Assembly (NCBI GenBank): GCA_943737045.1
Contig: CALSFV010000402.1
Coordinates: forward strand, 124,001-188,000
Direction of reading: 5' to 3'
DNA from: Parapristionchus giblindavisi
Lineage: Eukaryota > Nematoda > Chromadorea > Rhabditida > Diplogasteridae
Length of the DNA: 64,000 nt
Below the pieces are notes generated by a model that did not search any database, was not told where the DNA came from, and saw only the letters and a list, made by a program, of their open reading frames with translations. A program made the position numbers and the translations under genes. Positions 11,861 through 22,570 of the stretch are shown here, piece after piece. Position 1 is the first letter of the stretch. The number at the start of each line of letters is the position of its first letter.

Positions 11861-12878
11861 AGATGAAGAATTATGGCTCTGATCTGAAGAAATTATAACA
11901 CGTATAATTTATAAGATAGTAATATTATTTTATAAATAATATGAAATGCATCTGCAGCAATTCCAAATTCCATACTACAATGATGTCCCTGTGCTGTTGA
12001 AGTGGTGCTTTCTCTTCATGAAGGAGCTCAAAAGTCTAAATCGAATCGACATCGTAATATCAACATTTTTCTGACTAAAGAACAGGTACGAATTATGTAC
12101 AAGGTGCGCATTAGCGCACGATTTTTCTGCCAGAGTAAGTCATCATTATGGAAGAACGCGTAGAAGAAGTAGAGACTATAGGATGTCTAGATACACTTAT
12201 ACATTGAATTATACAAGAATGGACTTATTCAGACACATCAACATGGAGTTTGACATTGTTATGTTCACACAATTGGTGGTTTTCGTTTAATCCATTGACA
12301 AAACTTCTGTGATCTCATAAACTCTCTTCTCTTTAAAAAATTACAATAGTATTATCATGTAAATGTTGGTGATGTCTTCTTTGTCACAGCTGTTGTCCAT
12401 GCGTGTTCGATACACATATAGAGAAAAAAATATACTCCACGGTACACAATACCCGCGAAGGGTAAACAAAGATAAAGGAACAACCCGTTACTCAAGGCAC
12501 ACGAAGTCCTGCGGGTGATCAGTGCAACGCTTGTAATAATTTAAGGCCAATTTAGTCTGGATCTCTTCTTCGGACCTATCTTAGACCGATGAAGTGCTAT
12601 TTAAAGGTTGCAATTTTTTGGCAAACATCGAAACTTTCAACACAGTGTGTCTATTTGCGCGTGTGGTTACTGTATCCTCTTTCTCTCTCACTTATTAATA
12701 AAAAAAACTGTTTTAGGCCCCGCCCTCCCGGTGACTCCGCCCCCAAAGTCCAGTGAAACAATTTACAACCTATCTTAATCTTCAGTTGTTTTCCATCTTT
12801 ATCTCTTTTCTTATACATATCACTCATATTCCATTTTATGGAATAATTAATTAATTAAACAAATAAATCTACGATGAA
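11861..12878. other. Intergenic region before the second receptor
   Basis: No gene supported. A short frame near 11955-12070 reads DVPVLLKWCFLFMKELKSLN but has no start, splice context or partner. The last 200 bases should contain the receptor promoter; I see no TATA box at a convincing distance. Confidence 0.4.
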
Positions 12879-15800
12879 ATGAGCCTGATGCCTCTCGATC
12901 CGCCAGTGACCTCGGTAATACTCTGGTACAACTTCATTTCGGGATATGCATATCTGGCTGTGAACACGGTCGGTCTAACCTTTTTCATTCTACACGAGGA
13001 TGGGAACATCAACAAGTATAGGCTACATTTCGTCGGAATGCAGGTATGTTAATTAACGATCCGTTACTTCCACCTAATTCGCATAGTAATATAGTAAATT
13101 ATCATATGATCTGTGGCCGTATGCAAGAACCGTTTTCCGGGAAAATGTGACGTCATTAGCGTAGGCGGAGGCGTTTTCCAAAAATCATCCGCCTACGCTA
13201 ATGACGTCACATTTTTCCGGTTTTCCCGTTGTTCCACTGGTTTACAAAGTTATGTATGTTGAAAAAAAGAAAAAAAAGTGGATAAACTTTGCACGGTGTT
13301 GTATGTTAAATTTTGCACTATTTTATATTTCGATTTATATTATTCATCTCATTTCGGGTGCTCGAGCATTGGTAAAATACAAATAATATTGTGTGTTTTG
13401 TATAGAAAACCAAAAAAAATTGACTTCCTGAAAGTTTACTTTATTGTTATTCACAGGCCGGCTGCATAGTTTGGGACACTTTCTTCAGCTGTATTAGCGT
13501 TGTATTTCACTCCAGCGATTGGTTCATGTACTCTCTCGATTATCGATTACCCATTACACTCGAAGTCTACCAATTAATTGTAAGCCAACTTTTCGAAAAA
13601 AAATATTTAAAAAATAAAACCATGCGGTAATGTGTTATCGTTTGCATTTTGTTATATACGACCCTTTTCTTTACTACACTTTACCTTTACCAAACATTCC
13701 CATTCCTTTAATGTACCTAGCCATATATTATTCGAAATCTTCAAATATTTGTCACTATAACTATAGACATTCGAAGTATAAACCTTGCTATCGACGAACT
13801 ATAAATTATGTAGGAAGTAATCATCATTATCATTTTTCCTCCCAAACCACACGCAAAGTTCTTGAGTCTGAGAATGTATACTCCGGATTTGTAGGGTAAG
13901 ATTATAGTAAGAAGGTCGCTAAAAGTAACTTGCCTTTTACTTACTTTTTTGTTACGGTTTAGCTATTTCGTGTATTTATAGCGTAAAAGTAAGCGAACAG
14001 TAAGTTACTTTTGGCGCACTACTTACTGTAATATTACCCTGCAAAACCAGTGGCCGTATGCAAGAACCGTTTTCCGGGAAAATGTGACGTCATTAGCGTA
14101 GGCAGAGGCCTTTTCCAAAAATCCTCCGCCTACGCTAATGACGTCACATTTTCCCGGAAAACTGTTTTCCCGTTGTTCTTGCATACGGCCACAGAGTAGT
14201 ACAGCGTATATGTTCATTGCAGTCTTTCGCCGCCGTAATCATAGGCCTGAAGGCCATGTGTCTTATGTTCAATATCTCATTTCGATATCAGGTTAGACTT
14301 ATCAGGACCTATTTTGGTCACATACTTATGAAGAAGCGAAGTGATGAAGTGGTCTAAGGCGCGCCCAGCTATTCACGGCGATCAGATTGAGCAATTAGGA
14401 AACGTCGTCCATCTTGTAACTCATGAACGACAACTTCTCTGAAGATGTGCTTTGGCCATAGCTAGTTATTCAATAGATCTATGGAATTGTAGCACCAATT
14501 TTTGAAATTTAACATATTTCTCGAGATATTCGAAAAAGAAATTTCGCCAATAAGCCGATTAGATCGCTGTGTATTCCATCTCTCCCTGGTTCGACTGGCA
14601 GTGACTAGATCACGTGGTAAAGCAGGACCCAAGCAGAGAATAGGCCTTCCGGACTGACTTGGCCTTGAATTATCACTGACCTAGCTGTGATCTCCTGCAG
14701 GACAATAACGGAATGTACATTTTCATCTTACGTTTGATTTTCAGATAATTGTTCGACCGAGCTGTGGCAGTTGTCTGTCTGAAAAATACTATCAACGATT
14801 CATTCTGGGCTATACCTTGATTGCTCTGCCATTATGGACCGTAGGATCTGCCATGGCTCTCGAGCAAATGCAGTCTAAGGTGAATTTTGTTTATAATATT
14901 CATTTTAAAACTTTACTTTTTTCTTTTTTTAAAATATTTTATTCGTTATTTTTCAGGATCTTGTTCCGGAATTGGAATGGCTTCGGGAATATGAAGTTTT
15001 TGCTGTGTTCGAAAAAAGTGTTGATGGTTTTGTATTTGTTGGAGGTGATTCTTACCATTATTTTTTCAGTTTTTTTTTTTTTACGATTCGCGACTAACAA
15101 TTACCAAAATTATAATTTCGATGTTACAAAAAAAATTATTTTTTTTTTGCAAAACTTGAAGTTTCTATGCAGTTTACTTACAAAAACTTGAGTACACTTG
15201 TTTTAACTTACGGCGAACTTACTTTAATATAATTTGGCATGCATTCTCTTCTTCACCCCCTTCTTCTTCCTCGGCCTCTACTCACTTCTGCACATGCTTT
15301 ACATTATCAATGGCGGCATCTACACTATGAGTGTATCTTATAGGAGGTAAGTCAAATTTTGAGAAACTAAAACAGTAAGCCCTAAATTTATTTATTTCTT
15401 TATTTATTTCCATCACATTCTATCATTACTACTATCTGTTCTCTAATAATATCATGGTGATTAGCCAATGATGATGATTTTTTTCAATTTTTTGGATTTG
15501 TTTTTGATTATTACGAATTTCAGTCATCAAATTCGAATGGTACTGACTATCATCCTCCAGGTACATAAATATTTCTGATTGTTCGTTTTCATTTCTGATT
15601 TCATGAGCAAACATATCACAATATTTACCCCCTTGCGATGTACGATAAATAAATAAATAACAATATATTTCAGGTAGCAGTCCCAGTTCTGACAATCGCT
15701 CTTCCATTCATCATTCATTTATTCTTTATGATGTTTCCCATTGTATCTGCAGGTATAGGTACTCAAACTCTACTTCTTACTGCGTTTGATTTCTTCTTAA

Positions 15801-16220
15801 ATGAAAGTGAATTCAATGCTATATCACATACTATTTTGAGTTCGCGCGCTCCACTCAAAAAATAGAATATATCGTACATCCCTGAAAGTCACATACCGAG
15901 CAAATTTTGCTCTTCGATGTGGTAACGATCTCTTGTAGACAAAGCGAGAGAGCATTGCCAGAGTTTCAAATCAGCTTGGGATGCTCGTTTAAAGGAAAGT
16001 AATTCAAATGTACGAAATTTCAGACTCGATGGCCGCACTTATATTCCTATTCGTGAATACGCCAGCTGTTATAAACACATTCGTTGCCATTCTCTGTTCT
16101 AAATCTTACCGAAGCACATGTTATCTGTATATCCTTGCTCCTCTCCGAATGCTGTGCAGAAAACGAGTCAATCAGGAATTTTCTATGGAGAGAAGGAAGA
16201 CTTTAGCGAAACCATTGTAG
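12879..16220 (+). CDS. Srh-like 7TM chemoreceptor (one acceptor site damaged)
   Basis: Predicted chemosensory GPCR of the nematode Str/Srh group, plasma membrane of sensory neurons by family precedent. Nine exons: 12879-13043, 13457-13579, 14223-14291, 14745-14879, 14957-15044, 15238-15346, 15524-15560, 15674-15752, 16024-16220; 333 residues if all are joined. Visible features: TM1 (ISGYAYLAVNTVGLTFFIL), DTFFSCISVVFHSSDW (TM2-3), ALPLWTVGSAMALEQMQ (TM4), a loop with ELEWLREYEVFAVFEKS, TM5 (ILFFTPFFFLGLYSLLHMLY), TM6 (LQVAVPVLTIALPFIIHLFF), TM7 (ALIFLFVNTPAVINTFVAIL) followed by CSKSYRSTC. The first eight exons match in length those of the minus-strand paralogue at 41.8-47.7 kb. Exon 6 is preceded by TTTGG where the paralogue has TATAG, so its acceptor is lost unless a non-canonical site is used; no in-frame alternative AG was found. 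The start is the ATG after an out-of-frame ATG that reaches TGA at once. Confidence 0.8.
13109..13231. mobile_element. Hairpin MITE with TGACGTCA, right end lost
   Basis: GGCCGTATGCAAGAACCG at left, then CATTAGCGTAGGCGG and its exact complement around a short loop, so the element folds into a near-perfect hairpin. The GTATGC end is missing at the right. It lies in intron 1 of the second receptor. Confidence 0.7.
14051..14193. mobile_element. Hairpin MITE with TGACGTCA, complete copy
   Basis: Terminal inverted repeats GTGGCCGTATGCAAGAAC and complement; arms carry GTGACGTCATTAGCGTAGG. About 143 bp, ending 30 nt before exon 3 of the second receptor. Confidence 0.75.
15893..15996. repeat. Copy of the GCGAGAGAGCATTGCCAGAG fold-back family (intron 8 of second receptor)
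   Basis: Carries AAGCGAGAGAGCATTGCCAG and CAGCTTGGGATG with TTTAAAGG at the right end. Other recognisable copies: 17682-17797, 24145-24258, 34018-34132, 36612-36690, 37130-37225, 42193-42290, 46077-46160, 46715-46805, 47940-48052. Arms read CTCTCCGCTCTGGCAATGCT and its complement; several copies are bounded by TTTAAA or TTAA. At least ten copies make this the commonest repeat in the window. Confidence 0.65.
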
Positions 16221-16470
16221 CAAAAACATAAACTTTATGCATACATTAGGTTTTATAATGTTTATCATCAACTGCTAAGCAATCAGAAACTGCTTTTGTT
16301 CCATAAGTCCTCATATTCATGTTCAGAACATGGGATCATTACTTTTGGTTGTATTTATTATATAAGATAAATAAAAAAAATATATACAAAACGTTGTGTT
16401 TACATTACTTCATTAATATGAATTGCATTTATTAATCACGAGTTCTCATTTCGACAAAATGATAACATAA

Positions 16471-19400
16471 TCACTTCAACCAGAATTGTATCTTTCCACC
16501 ATCCTGAACCCTTCCTTTATAAAAACTGTTATATTCCAAACCCTCGCTGTACATGATATCTAAAAGGAGGGAATAAGTTAGAACATAACAAGTATTTTAT
16601 ATTACCTGCTGACACACTGCAAGTATATTTCTTCATACCTTTGTAGAATCCACAAACGGGATAAGTTGGGGCATATCCCAGTACGAGTCCTTGCTGTAAA
16701 TCATTTAGAATCAGGCAAAGTCTTTTTGAAAATTAAAAAATTGGGAATAGGACGCGAACCCGCGACAAAGGGGTAATGAGCCTGAACGTTTACCACCGCT
16801 ATTTTATGACAACGAGTGGTCCTCTAACTTTTCCATATCACTTGGACCTTGCATAAGCAAGCGTGAGATATTCGCATGAACATTCGCGGTTCTACCTCTA
16901 AGCTATGATCTGTTGATCTAATGATTTATTGCGCGTTAAAAATGGTGGAAAACCTTAAAGAAATTGAAAAAAAGCGAGTTACCGACTGTACCCTGGAAAA
17001 CCGAAAATGGTATTTGAATACGCGGGCGCGCATAAGATGCGGGAATTCAAATTTGCACTTTCAACTTCGACTTTCTGACGTCTAAAGACGATGAAATGTG
17101 AAAGAAACAAATTCACGATTTACTTCATTTTAAAACACAGAAATTGGCAGTCGGAAGTTCGAAATTCCCGCACCTTATTCGCGCCCGCGAATTCGAATAT
17201 CGACTATCCATTTTCGGTTTTCCAGGGTACATTTTAACACTGGGAAACTCGCTTTCTTCGGTTTTCTACCATTAAAAAATAATTCGCTAAATAGAAATAA
17301 CGAATATTTATTTACCCCTTTCAAATTGTGCACGTAAGCTTCACCAACTAGTGTAAAACCAAGCAATTTAAAGTCAATCCATCCAATTGGGCAAAGTGCT
17401 TTCGCCTTGGCGATAGCTGGACCCTCATTCTTGACCAACTTTCCAAGGGTATCTTAAAGATTTTGTATAGAGTCGCATTTTCGAAAAAAATAAACGAACA
17501 TTTGCCTTCTTCAGGATCATATCCAATTCCATTCTTTACTATGATCTCGTAACAGCCAGGAAAAGAACAGAAAGCATGAAGAATTCTGGCATAGTTATAG
17601 TATTTCCTATATGAGATATATCATAATCGTAGACAGTTATATTCTAATCAGTTCTTTCTCTCATAAATGCCAGAAACGGCACATACAGGGCTAATTTCAC
17701 TCTCCGCTATGGCCACGCTCTCTCAAAGCAAAGAAGGCGAGAGAGCATAGCCAGAGCGCAGAGTTTCAAATTAGCTCGGGATGTGCCATTAAATAGATAT
17801 CGAAACTGACGTGAAAGGCCACATAAGATCGTCGGGCAATATTTGATCCCACTACAAAGATGTGATCATCGATTGTCAATATATAAATAATAATGAAAAA
17901 CACACGCCTACGTGTGCTACTTGAGGTGCTATCCATAAGAGTTAGCATGAGAATAAATAAATAAATAAATAATTAAATAAATAAAATAAGAACAAACCGT
18001 AGTAGTTCGTCTGAATGTGGTAGTGGTAGTGGTAGTAGAAGTTGTAGTCGATGTTGTAGTTTGACCTAAAAATTTTTTCAAATTCCGGTCCGCCAAACAA
18101 TCAACAAAATGTATCTGGCATACCTGTACAATCCATCTGTGGTCTTTGATTTGGACTATTTCCATAAACATAATTATTTCCATCGACCATAACGGTTCCC
18201 GATTGGAGGCAAGTCATTCTTCCGACTCCGGCGTATGCGATTTCAGTTCCATCGATTGTTATTACAGCTCTCTGTTCGAAGTTGCATCTAATTGAGCTCA
18301 ATTCTGTCATTTCAATGTCCGATCCAGAGAAATTGATTTTACACGCTGAAAAACATCGTTATGATTAGCCATTGATTTTGTAGTATTTAAATTCAAATCA
18401 CAATAAATTTTATATGCTCACATCTTTCGATTTCGCCAGTAGTGCAGAGAAACTGAAATTTTCGATGATATTTGCGTTACAATTTCTCTGGCCGAAACAT
18501 GATTTTTTCATTTCAATTCATCTGCTTTCTAATTCTACAGTAACATTTGGACAATATTTTGGATGTACTATAAATAAATTTGAAAAAAATGTGTTCACCT
18601 GATCTTCTGGTTCAATTGTTATTCCACCATCAGTTACCAACCTTAAAATAAAATTATTTAAAACATTTACCAAGTTATCCTTCCAACTGTAAGAATTTTA
18701 ATGAGAAATAAAATTACTTTTACTGATTAAAAGTATTTTTTATTCAAGCAAAGTTTACAATTACGATAACTCACTTGTTATTTATACATTTGATATTATC
18801 TGATGATGTGAAAATAGATAATCCTTGTTTCTAAAGGTTTCATTGTTGAATGTGCACTAACCGCGAATTACCTCGAAAGGGTCGATTCGCCACTTCAAGC
18901 TTCTCAAATATGTGACAATTTGTCTCTCGCTTGCGGCGGAATTTCTGTGTTTCGCAAATGTGAGTGAGTAACTGTTAAATATTTGAGAAACTTGAAGTGG
19001 CAAATCTGCCCTTCTGTGACAATTCGCTGTGATTGTGCATCACTACACTCACGGCAAATTCTCTTAGATATAGGTTGTCTAACTATTCAGCTATAGAGAA
19101 AGGTTAGCTTACTCCAAACTCTCTCAAAAAGACACGTTGGATAATACTCTCTCGCTCGAGATAGTAACGGGGACTGGAGTAAGCTAACTAAGTTATCTTA
19201 CATTTGAGACAACGTTTCTCTAATTGTCGTACCTTAGATAACATATGTCTCAAATATGAGACAGTTTGCCGTCAGTGTAGTATTATGCCGATCGTCCAAA
19301 AGTTAAAAAAAAAGTAAATTTAACAAAATCGCGATAGTATTTCTCAAGAACCCTCGTTGGCAAGTAGATTTACCAGTAATTTTTGTTGTTTCAAATGTTT

Positions 19401-19926
19401 CCACATGATTTTCATGAAAAATTTAATTAACCCCCTCTAAGATGGTGCTACATTTTTCAAAACGTGCGCACGCCGTAACGACGGAGATGCGGCGGAGGGG
19501 GTACGGCGTGCGTACTTTTTGAAAAATGTAACATCACCTAAGGATTTTTCCTGGTATTAGCAAAAATCCAAAATATTACAGGTAATGCAAATACTATTGC
19601 CGTTCATTTCAATGTTGGATGAGAACCGATGAATAAGAACCGATTGGATGATATTCATTTGCATATGACACAAGCGCAAATGAATAGACAAAATATGCAA
19701 ATGGTTATCATCCATTCGGTTATTATTCATCGGTTCTCATCCGACCTAGTGCTCCGCTCGGACTGAAAGAATTAAATCAAACTTACCACACACCATTGCA
19801 TGCTCTTGCAGACCAGATATCTATCACCTCTATCGTCTTCGAATTCCGGGATTCCATTTTCGGATTTGGAAAGACCGACAGGAAGGGTATCGTAATACAC
19901 CGCTGGTTTGACGCACAATGCACCAA
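16471..19926 (-). CDS. Secreted Cys-rich/Thr-linker family protein, copy 2 (probably 5'-defective)
   Basis: Unknown function; close paralogue of the + strand gene at 31135-35265. Exons in transcript order: 19787-19926 (PVGLSKSENGIPEFEDD), 18775-18799, 18599-18641, 18422-18452 (FLCTTGEIER), 18124-18345 (INFSGSDIEMTELS, then MTCLQSGTVMVDG), 17998-18065 (Thr-rich linker), 17811-17851, 17500-17606 (HAFCSFPGCYEIIVKNGIGY), 17316-17452 (LGKLVKNEGPAIAKAKALCP), 16606-16693 and 16471-16559 (ends KIQFWLK, stop). Lengths match the 31-kb gene exon for exon except the linker, which is 21 nt longer. Two oddities: the first listed exon is preceded by CCG where both paralogues have CAG, so its acceptor is lost; and no signal-peptide exon is recognisable upstream. 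It is therefore probably non-functional or 5'-rearranged, although the reading frame downstream is open. Confidence 0.7.
16723..16905 (-). repeat. tRNA-derived SINE-like repeat (intron of Cys-rich copy 2)
   Basis: Reads on the minus strand with a B-box-like GGGTTCGCGTCC and a diverged A-box region. Shares CTTGCATAAGCAAGCGTGAG and GCATGAACATTCGCGG with the better-preserved copy at 53930-54145. Confidence 0.5.
16972..17258. mobile_element. Fold-back element in intron of Cys-rich copy 2
   Basis: AGCGAGTT...CCCTGGAAAACCGAAAATGG at the left returns inverted as CCATTTTCGGTTTTCCAGGG at the right. The inner part (GCGGGAATT, CGCGGGCGCG) resembles 10960-11105. Confidence 0.55.
18873..19036. mobile_element. 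Fold-back MITE, GATTCGCCACTTCAA family (copy 2 gene)
   Basis: Arms GGTCGATTCGCCACTTCAA and the complement of CTTGAAGTGGCAAAT. Related copies at 25300-25500 and 31812-31995, all inside genes of the Cys-rich family. Confidence 0.65.
19041..19282. mobile_element. Fold-back MITE with CTACACTCACGGCAAA ends
   Basis: Ends CTACACTCACGGCAAA and TTTGCCGTCAGTGTAG; inner arms TTAGCTTACTCCA and TGGAGTAAGCTAA. It directly follows the previous fold-back in the same intron. Confidence 0.65.
19420..19560. mobile_element. Fold-back MITE with GC-rich loop
   Basis: GATGGTGCTACATTTTTCAAAA and its complement enclose a GC-rich core (CGCACGCCGTAACG ... GGGTACGGCGTGCG). Confidence 0.6.
19603..19750. mobile_element. 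Fold-back MITE, GAGAACCGATGAATAA family
   Basis: GGATGAGAACCGATGAATAA and its complement at the ends, CATTTGCATAT inside. A second, more diverged copy is at 46308-46452 in an intron of the minus-strand receptor. Confidence 0.65.
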
Positions 19927-20540
19927 CGGAAAAGGACTATTTGTTAGTGTTGCCTTTAATTAGTCACAACATAGAGGGGTTTAATATGTCGTGGTCTGGG
20001 GAGTTTACGAGATTACTTTACGCTATTTCTTGCGCGTATTGATCGCTAGAGTCACGAATTGATTGAAGTTCAGGCAAAGAATATTTAAAGTGTTGGCGAT
20101 ACGTGTAACTCTAACTTTTGCATACCGCCTTTTTAATATGTTAGAGGTTTCTATTAAAATTCGCTGTTTTCTTCTTAACTGATTTTTTCATCCTTATTAG
20201 AAAGATAAAGAAGGAATTGGATATAATCGATTCACCTTGAGAAGCGAATAAAAGAGATAGAAGAGCGTGTTGAATATGCATTTTGATCAGACAATGAAAG
20301 TTTCTGTGCAATAATGGTTATTTTATACACATCGTTTCATCTTTATTAGTTACATCTCAGTCGATCGCTCAATCGCTAAGGAAGAGGAAGAAAATGGAAT
20401 AAAAGAATGAAACAATGTTGTGATTGAGAGAGATCAGAGGCGGTGTCCATGAACATAGGCAAACATGTTTGCCGACGTTTTTTCATGGATCAATGATTTT
20501 TATTACTGATATATGCTCAGATTTGCACGAAATGATGTTA
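19927..20540. other. Region upstream of Cys-rich copy 2
   Basis: Expected to hold the signal-peptide exon and promoter of copy 2 but neither is visible. Homology with the introns of the paralogues stops at the damaged exon border. A TTGATCGCTAGAGTCACGAAT stretch at about 20039 resembles the 5' part of the SINE-like unit. Confidence 0.45.
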
Positions 20541-20692
20541 AGGCGTGCCATTTTGAATTTTTTCAAGAGAAATTGATTTTGCACGCTGGAACAGGTCATA
20601 ATGCATATAATTTCATTGTTCAAAAAATAAAATCACAGTTCAAAGAAATAATATTTACATGTTTCGAGTAGAGCAGCTGTGCACAGAAGCTG
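20541..20692 (-). pseudogene. Remnant of another secreted Cys-rich family copy (two exon fragments)
   Basis: On the minus strand, about 20660-20690 reads as the short FLCT exon (LCTAALLET followed by a GTAAAT donor). About 20541-20593 begins like the next exon of the family (a CCAG acceptor, then codons for CKINFS) but runs out of homology after about ten codons. Order and orientation fit the family. No other exons were found nearby. This looks like a degraded tandem copy lying between the copies at 16.5-19.9 kb and 22.6-27.8 kb. Confidence 0.5.
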
Positions 20693-20744
20693 TATATTGT
20701 GCGATAATTAGTGTACACTCAAGAAATTTTTGCAAGCGGTGTGT

Positions 20745-20850
20745 GCAGTTGAGAGAGCAAATCTCGCGGGGTACACCGCACCACGGTGTGGGAAGACTGT
20801 GTACCTCGCGGGGTGGACATCAAAACTCGCGGGGCACCGGAGTATGTAAA
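20745..20850. repeat. GC-rich CTCGCGGGGTACA repeat
   Basis: CTCGCGGGGTACACCGC and GGTGGACATCA recur at 45140-45215 in an intron of the minus-strand receptor. GC-rich compared with its surroundings. Nature unknown. Confidence 0.5.
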
Positions 20851-21230
20851 TGGTATTAGGCGACGACATAGATCGTTTTCACTCTCCAAAAATTTATCAT
20901 AAATTTTAAATAAACATGATGGATTCAGTAAATATGCTCCGTTCGAATGGATGACCTTGCGAAGTCTACCCGGCAGGTTTTGGATCAGTTCATGACAGAA
21001 GGACTTTTGCTGACTCTGGAAATATGTGTCGAGTACGGTCTGGATAGTGGCTTTGAAGCTCTGCGTATTTCTCCACTCAAGTGCACAGTGTTAAGTGCAA
21101 CTTTTCTTCATATAAGGACAAAGAAGAATTTTCCTTCTCAACAAATACTGAAAGTCCCATTCTACCGACAACTTTCACGTTAGTTCAAAATGCGAGAGAA
21201 ATGGGAATATTGGGGGGAAAAGAAATGCTG

Positions 21231-21665
21231 ATTAGGGAATGGTTTCTTTGAAGGTTGAAATGACGATTAGTGACCTACCTAGCGATAATCAGCATGGTTG
21301 ATTTAGTAAGAATCAACTTTCAAAAGCTGCGGTTAATCGATTTCGACAAACCCGTCTCTTATCCGCCTCACGATCAAACAACCTTTCATAGTGGAAGGGT
21401 GAGCAATCATTTCCATAGGCGGAAGTGTGGGATTTCATTCTCAACCGAGTTGTGGTATAGTGGTAAGTGCTCGTGGTCTTTTCTTTTTGCCCACAAGTTC
21501 GATTCCCCCGAGAACATTTTATTTTTCGCATAATAATTATGCGACGCGTTTTTCAAAATTGATCAATCGCAGCTTTTGAAAGTTAATTTTTACTGTTGAC
21601 CATACAGATTATCGCTAGGTAGGTCACTAACCGAAATTTCAACCAACAAAGAAACTATTCCCTAA
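21231..21665. mobile_element. Fold-back element enclosing a tRNA-like segment
   Basis: GGGAATGGTTTCTTTGAAGG at the left and CAAAGAAACTATTCCC at the right; inner arms GTGACCTACCTAGCGATAATC and complement, then CAACTTTCAAAAGCTGCG and complement. The middle (21430-21515) holds a tRNA-like stretch described separately. Confidence 0.7.
21434..21513 (+). other. tRNA-like sequence (pseudo-tRNA) inside a fold-back element
   Basis: TGGTATAGTGG fits the RNA polymerase III A box exactly, and AGTTCGATTCC fits the B box, at tRNA spacing. The T stem (CACAAG against CCCCCG) and acceptor pairing are poor, so this is not a functional tRNA as written. It could be a tRNA relic or SINE head. Confidence 0.45.
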
Positions 21666-21984
21666 GGCGACATTTTCCAACGCTTTGACGAGTTTTCCTA
21701 AGTTCGTAATTAGGAACGACATCTTCACTGGCATAAATCACTCTGGATTTCATTGGTCAGAGTGGCGCATCTCATTGTCAAGCGCATCTGTATCTTTCTG
21801 TGGGTGCCTGTTAAGCAGATTTTAAAGACGGATTTGAGATCTGTGCGTTCGACCTGATATATTAAGCGTATAAAAATCACTTGTTTTATTTGTAGAAGAG
21901 AACTTTCTTGTTTTGCATGGTTCAGAAACTATGCCGACCTCTTTTATATATCACATAGCGCGCGGCGAAGGTCAGCCGGGTTAG

Positions 21985-22062
21985 AGAGAGGGCAGCGGAG
22001 AGACAATCGAGAGGCGGGGCGAGATGTAGAAGGCTGCATCTCGCCGCGCCTCTCGATTGTGA
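21985..22062. repeat. GC-rich perfect-type hairpin
   Basis: CAATCGAGAGGCGGGGCGAG and the complement TCTCGCCGCGCCTCTCGATTG around a short loop; a stem of about 25 bp with one mismatch. Not a terminator in eukaryotic context; probably a MITE remnant. Confidence 0.6.
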
Positions 22063-22570
22063 CTTCCATTCGTTAGCACCGTTTGTAATTTTCTTATGCA
22101 AGTACATTTTATACGCACAATACCTCTACTTTTAATGGACCTCGGGACATCTGATTGTGAGCTGATTGTTAGTACAATCGCGTTGATGCTATCTTTTCGG
22201 AATCTTTTTGTCTGTGATGTACGAGCCACTTTCCACTGCATTCACCAATCAAGTTGATACCTTTCTTCAGAGATAGGGACGATGAATTCAGATTGTTGGC
22301 GGCGAATGCGCGCCAAGTTTGACCAAGTTTGGATAGATCCTTCGGCTCGGGTATTGCCCTGCTGCATTTTTCGACTTCACATATCATTTTCTATTGCTTT
22401 CCACAATGCCTGTGCAAATTTTCATTTGGATTGGTTTACGCGAGGTGAAAGGATTCCCTTGTGAGCTTTTTTTTGTAAAAGCAAGTTGTTTGCGTTGCAC
22501 AGAACTACTTCGTTAATATGAATTGCATTTATTAATCACGAGTTCTCATTTCGACAAAATGATAACATAA

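Noticed and set aside
11955..12070. Short frame with LLKW...KELKSLN resembling a nuclear receptor ligand-domain helix
   Set aside because: Too short, no DNA-binding domain or further exons nearby; the resemblance is probably chance.
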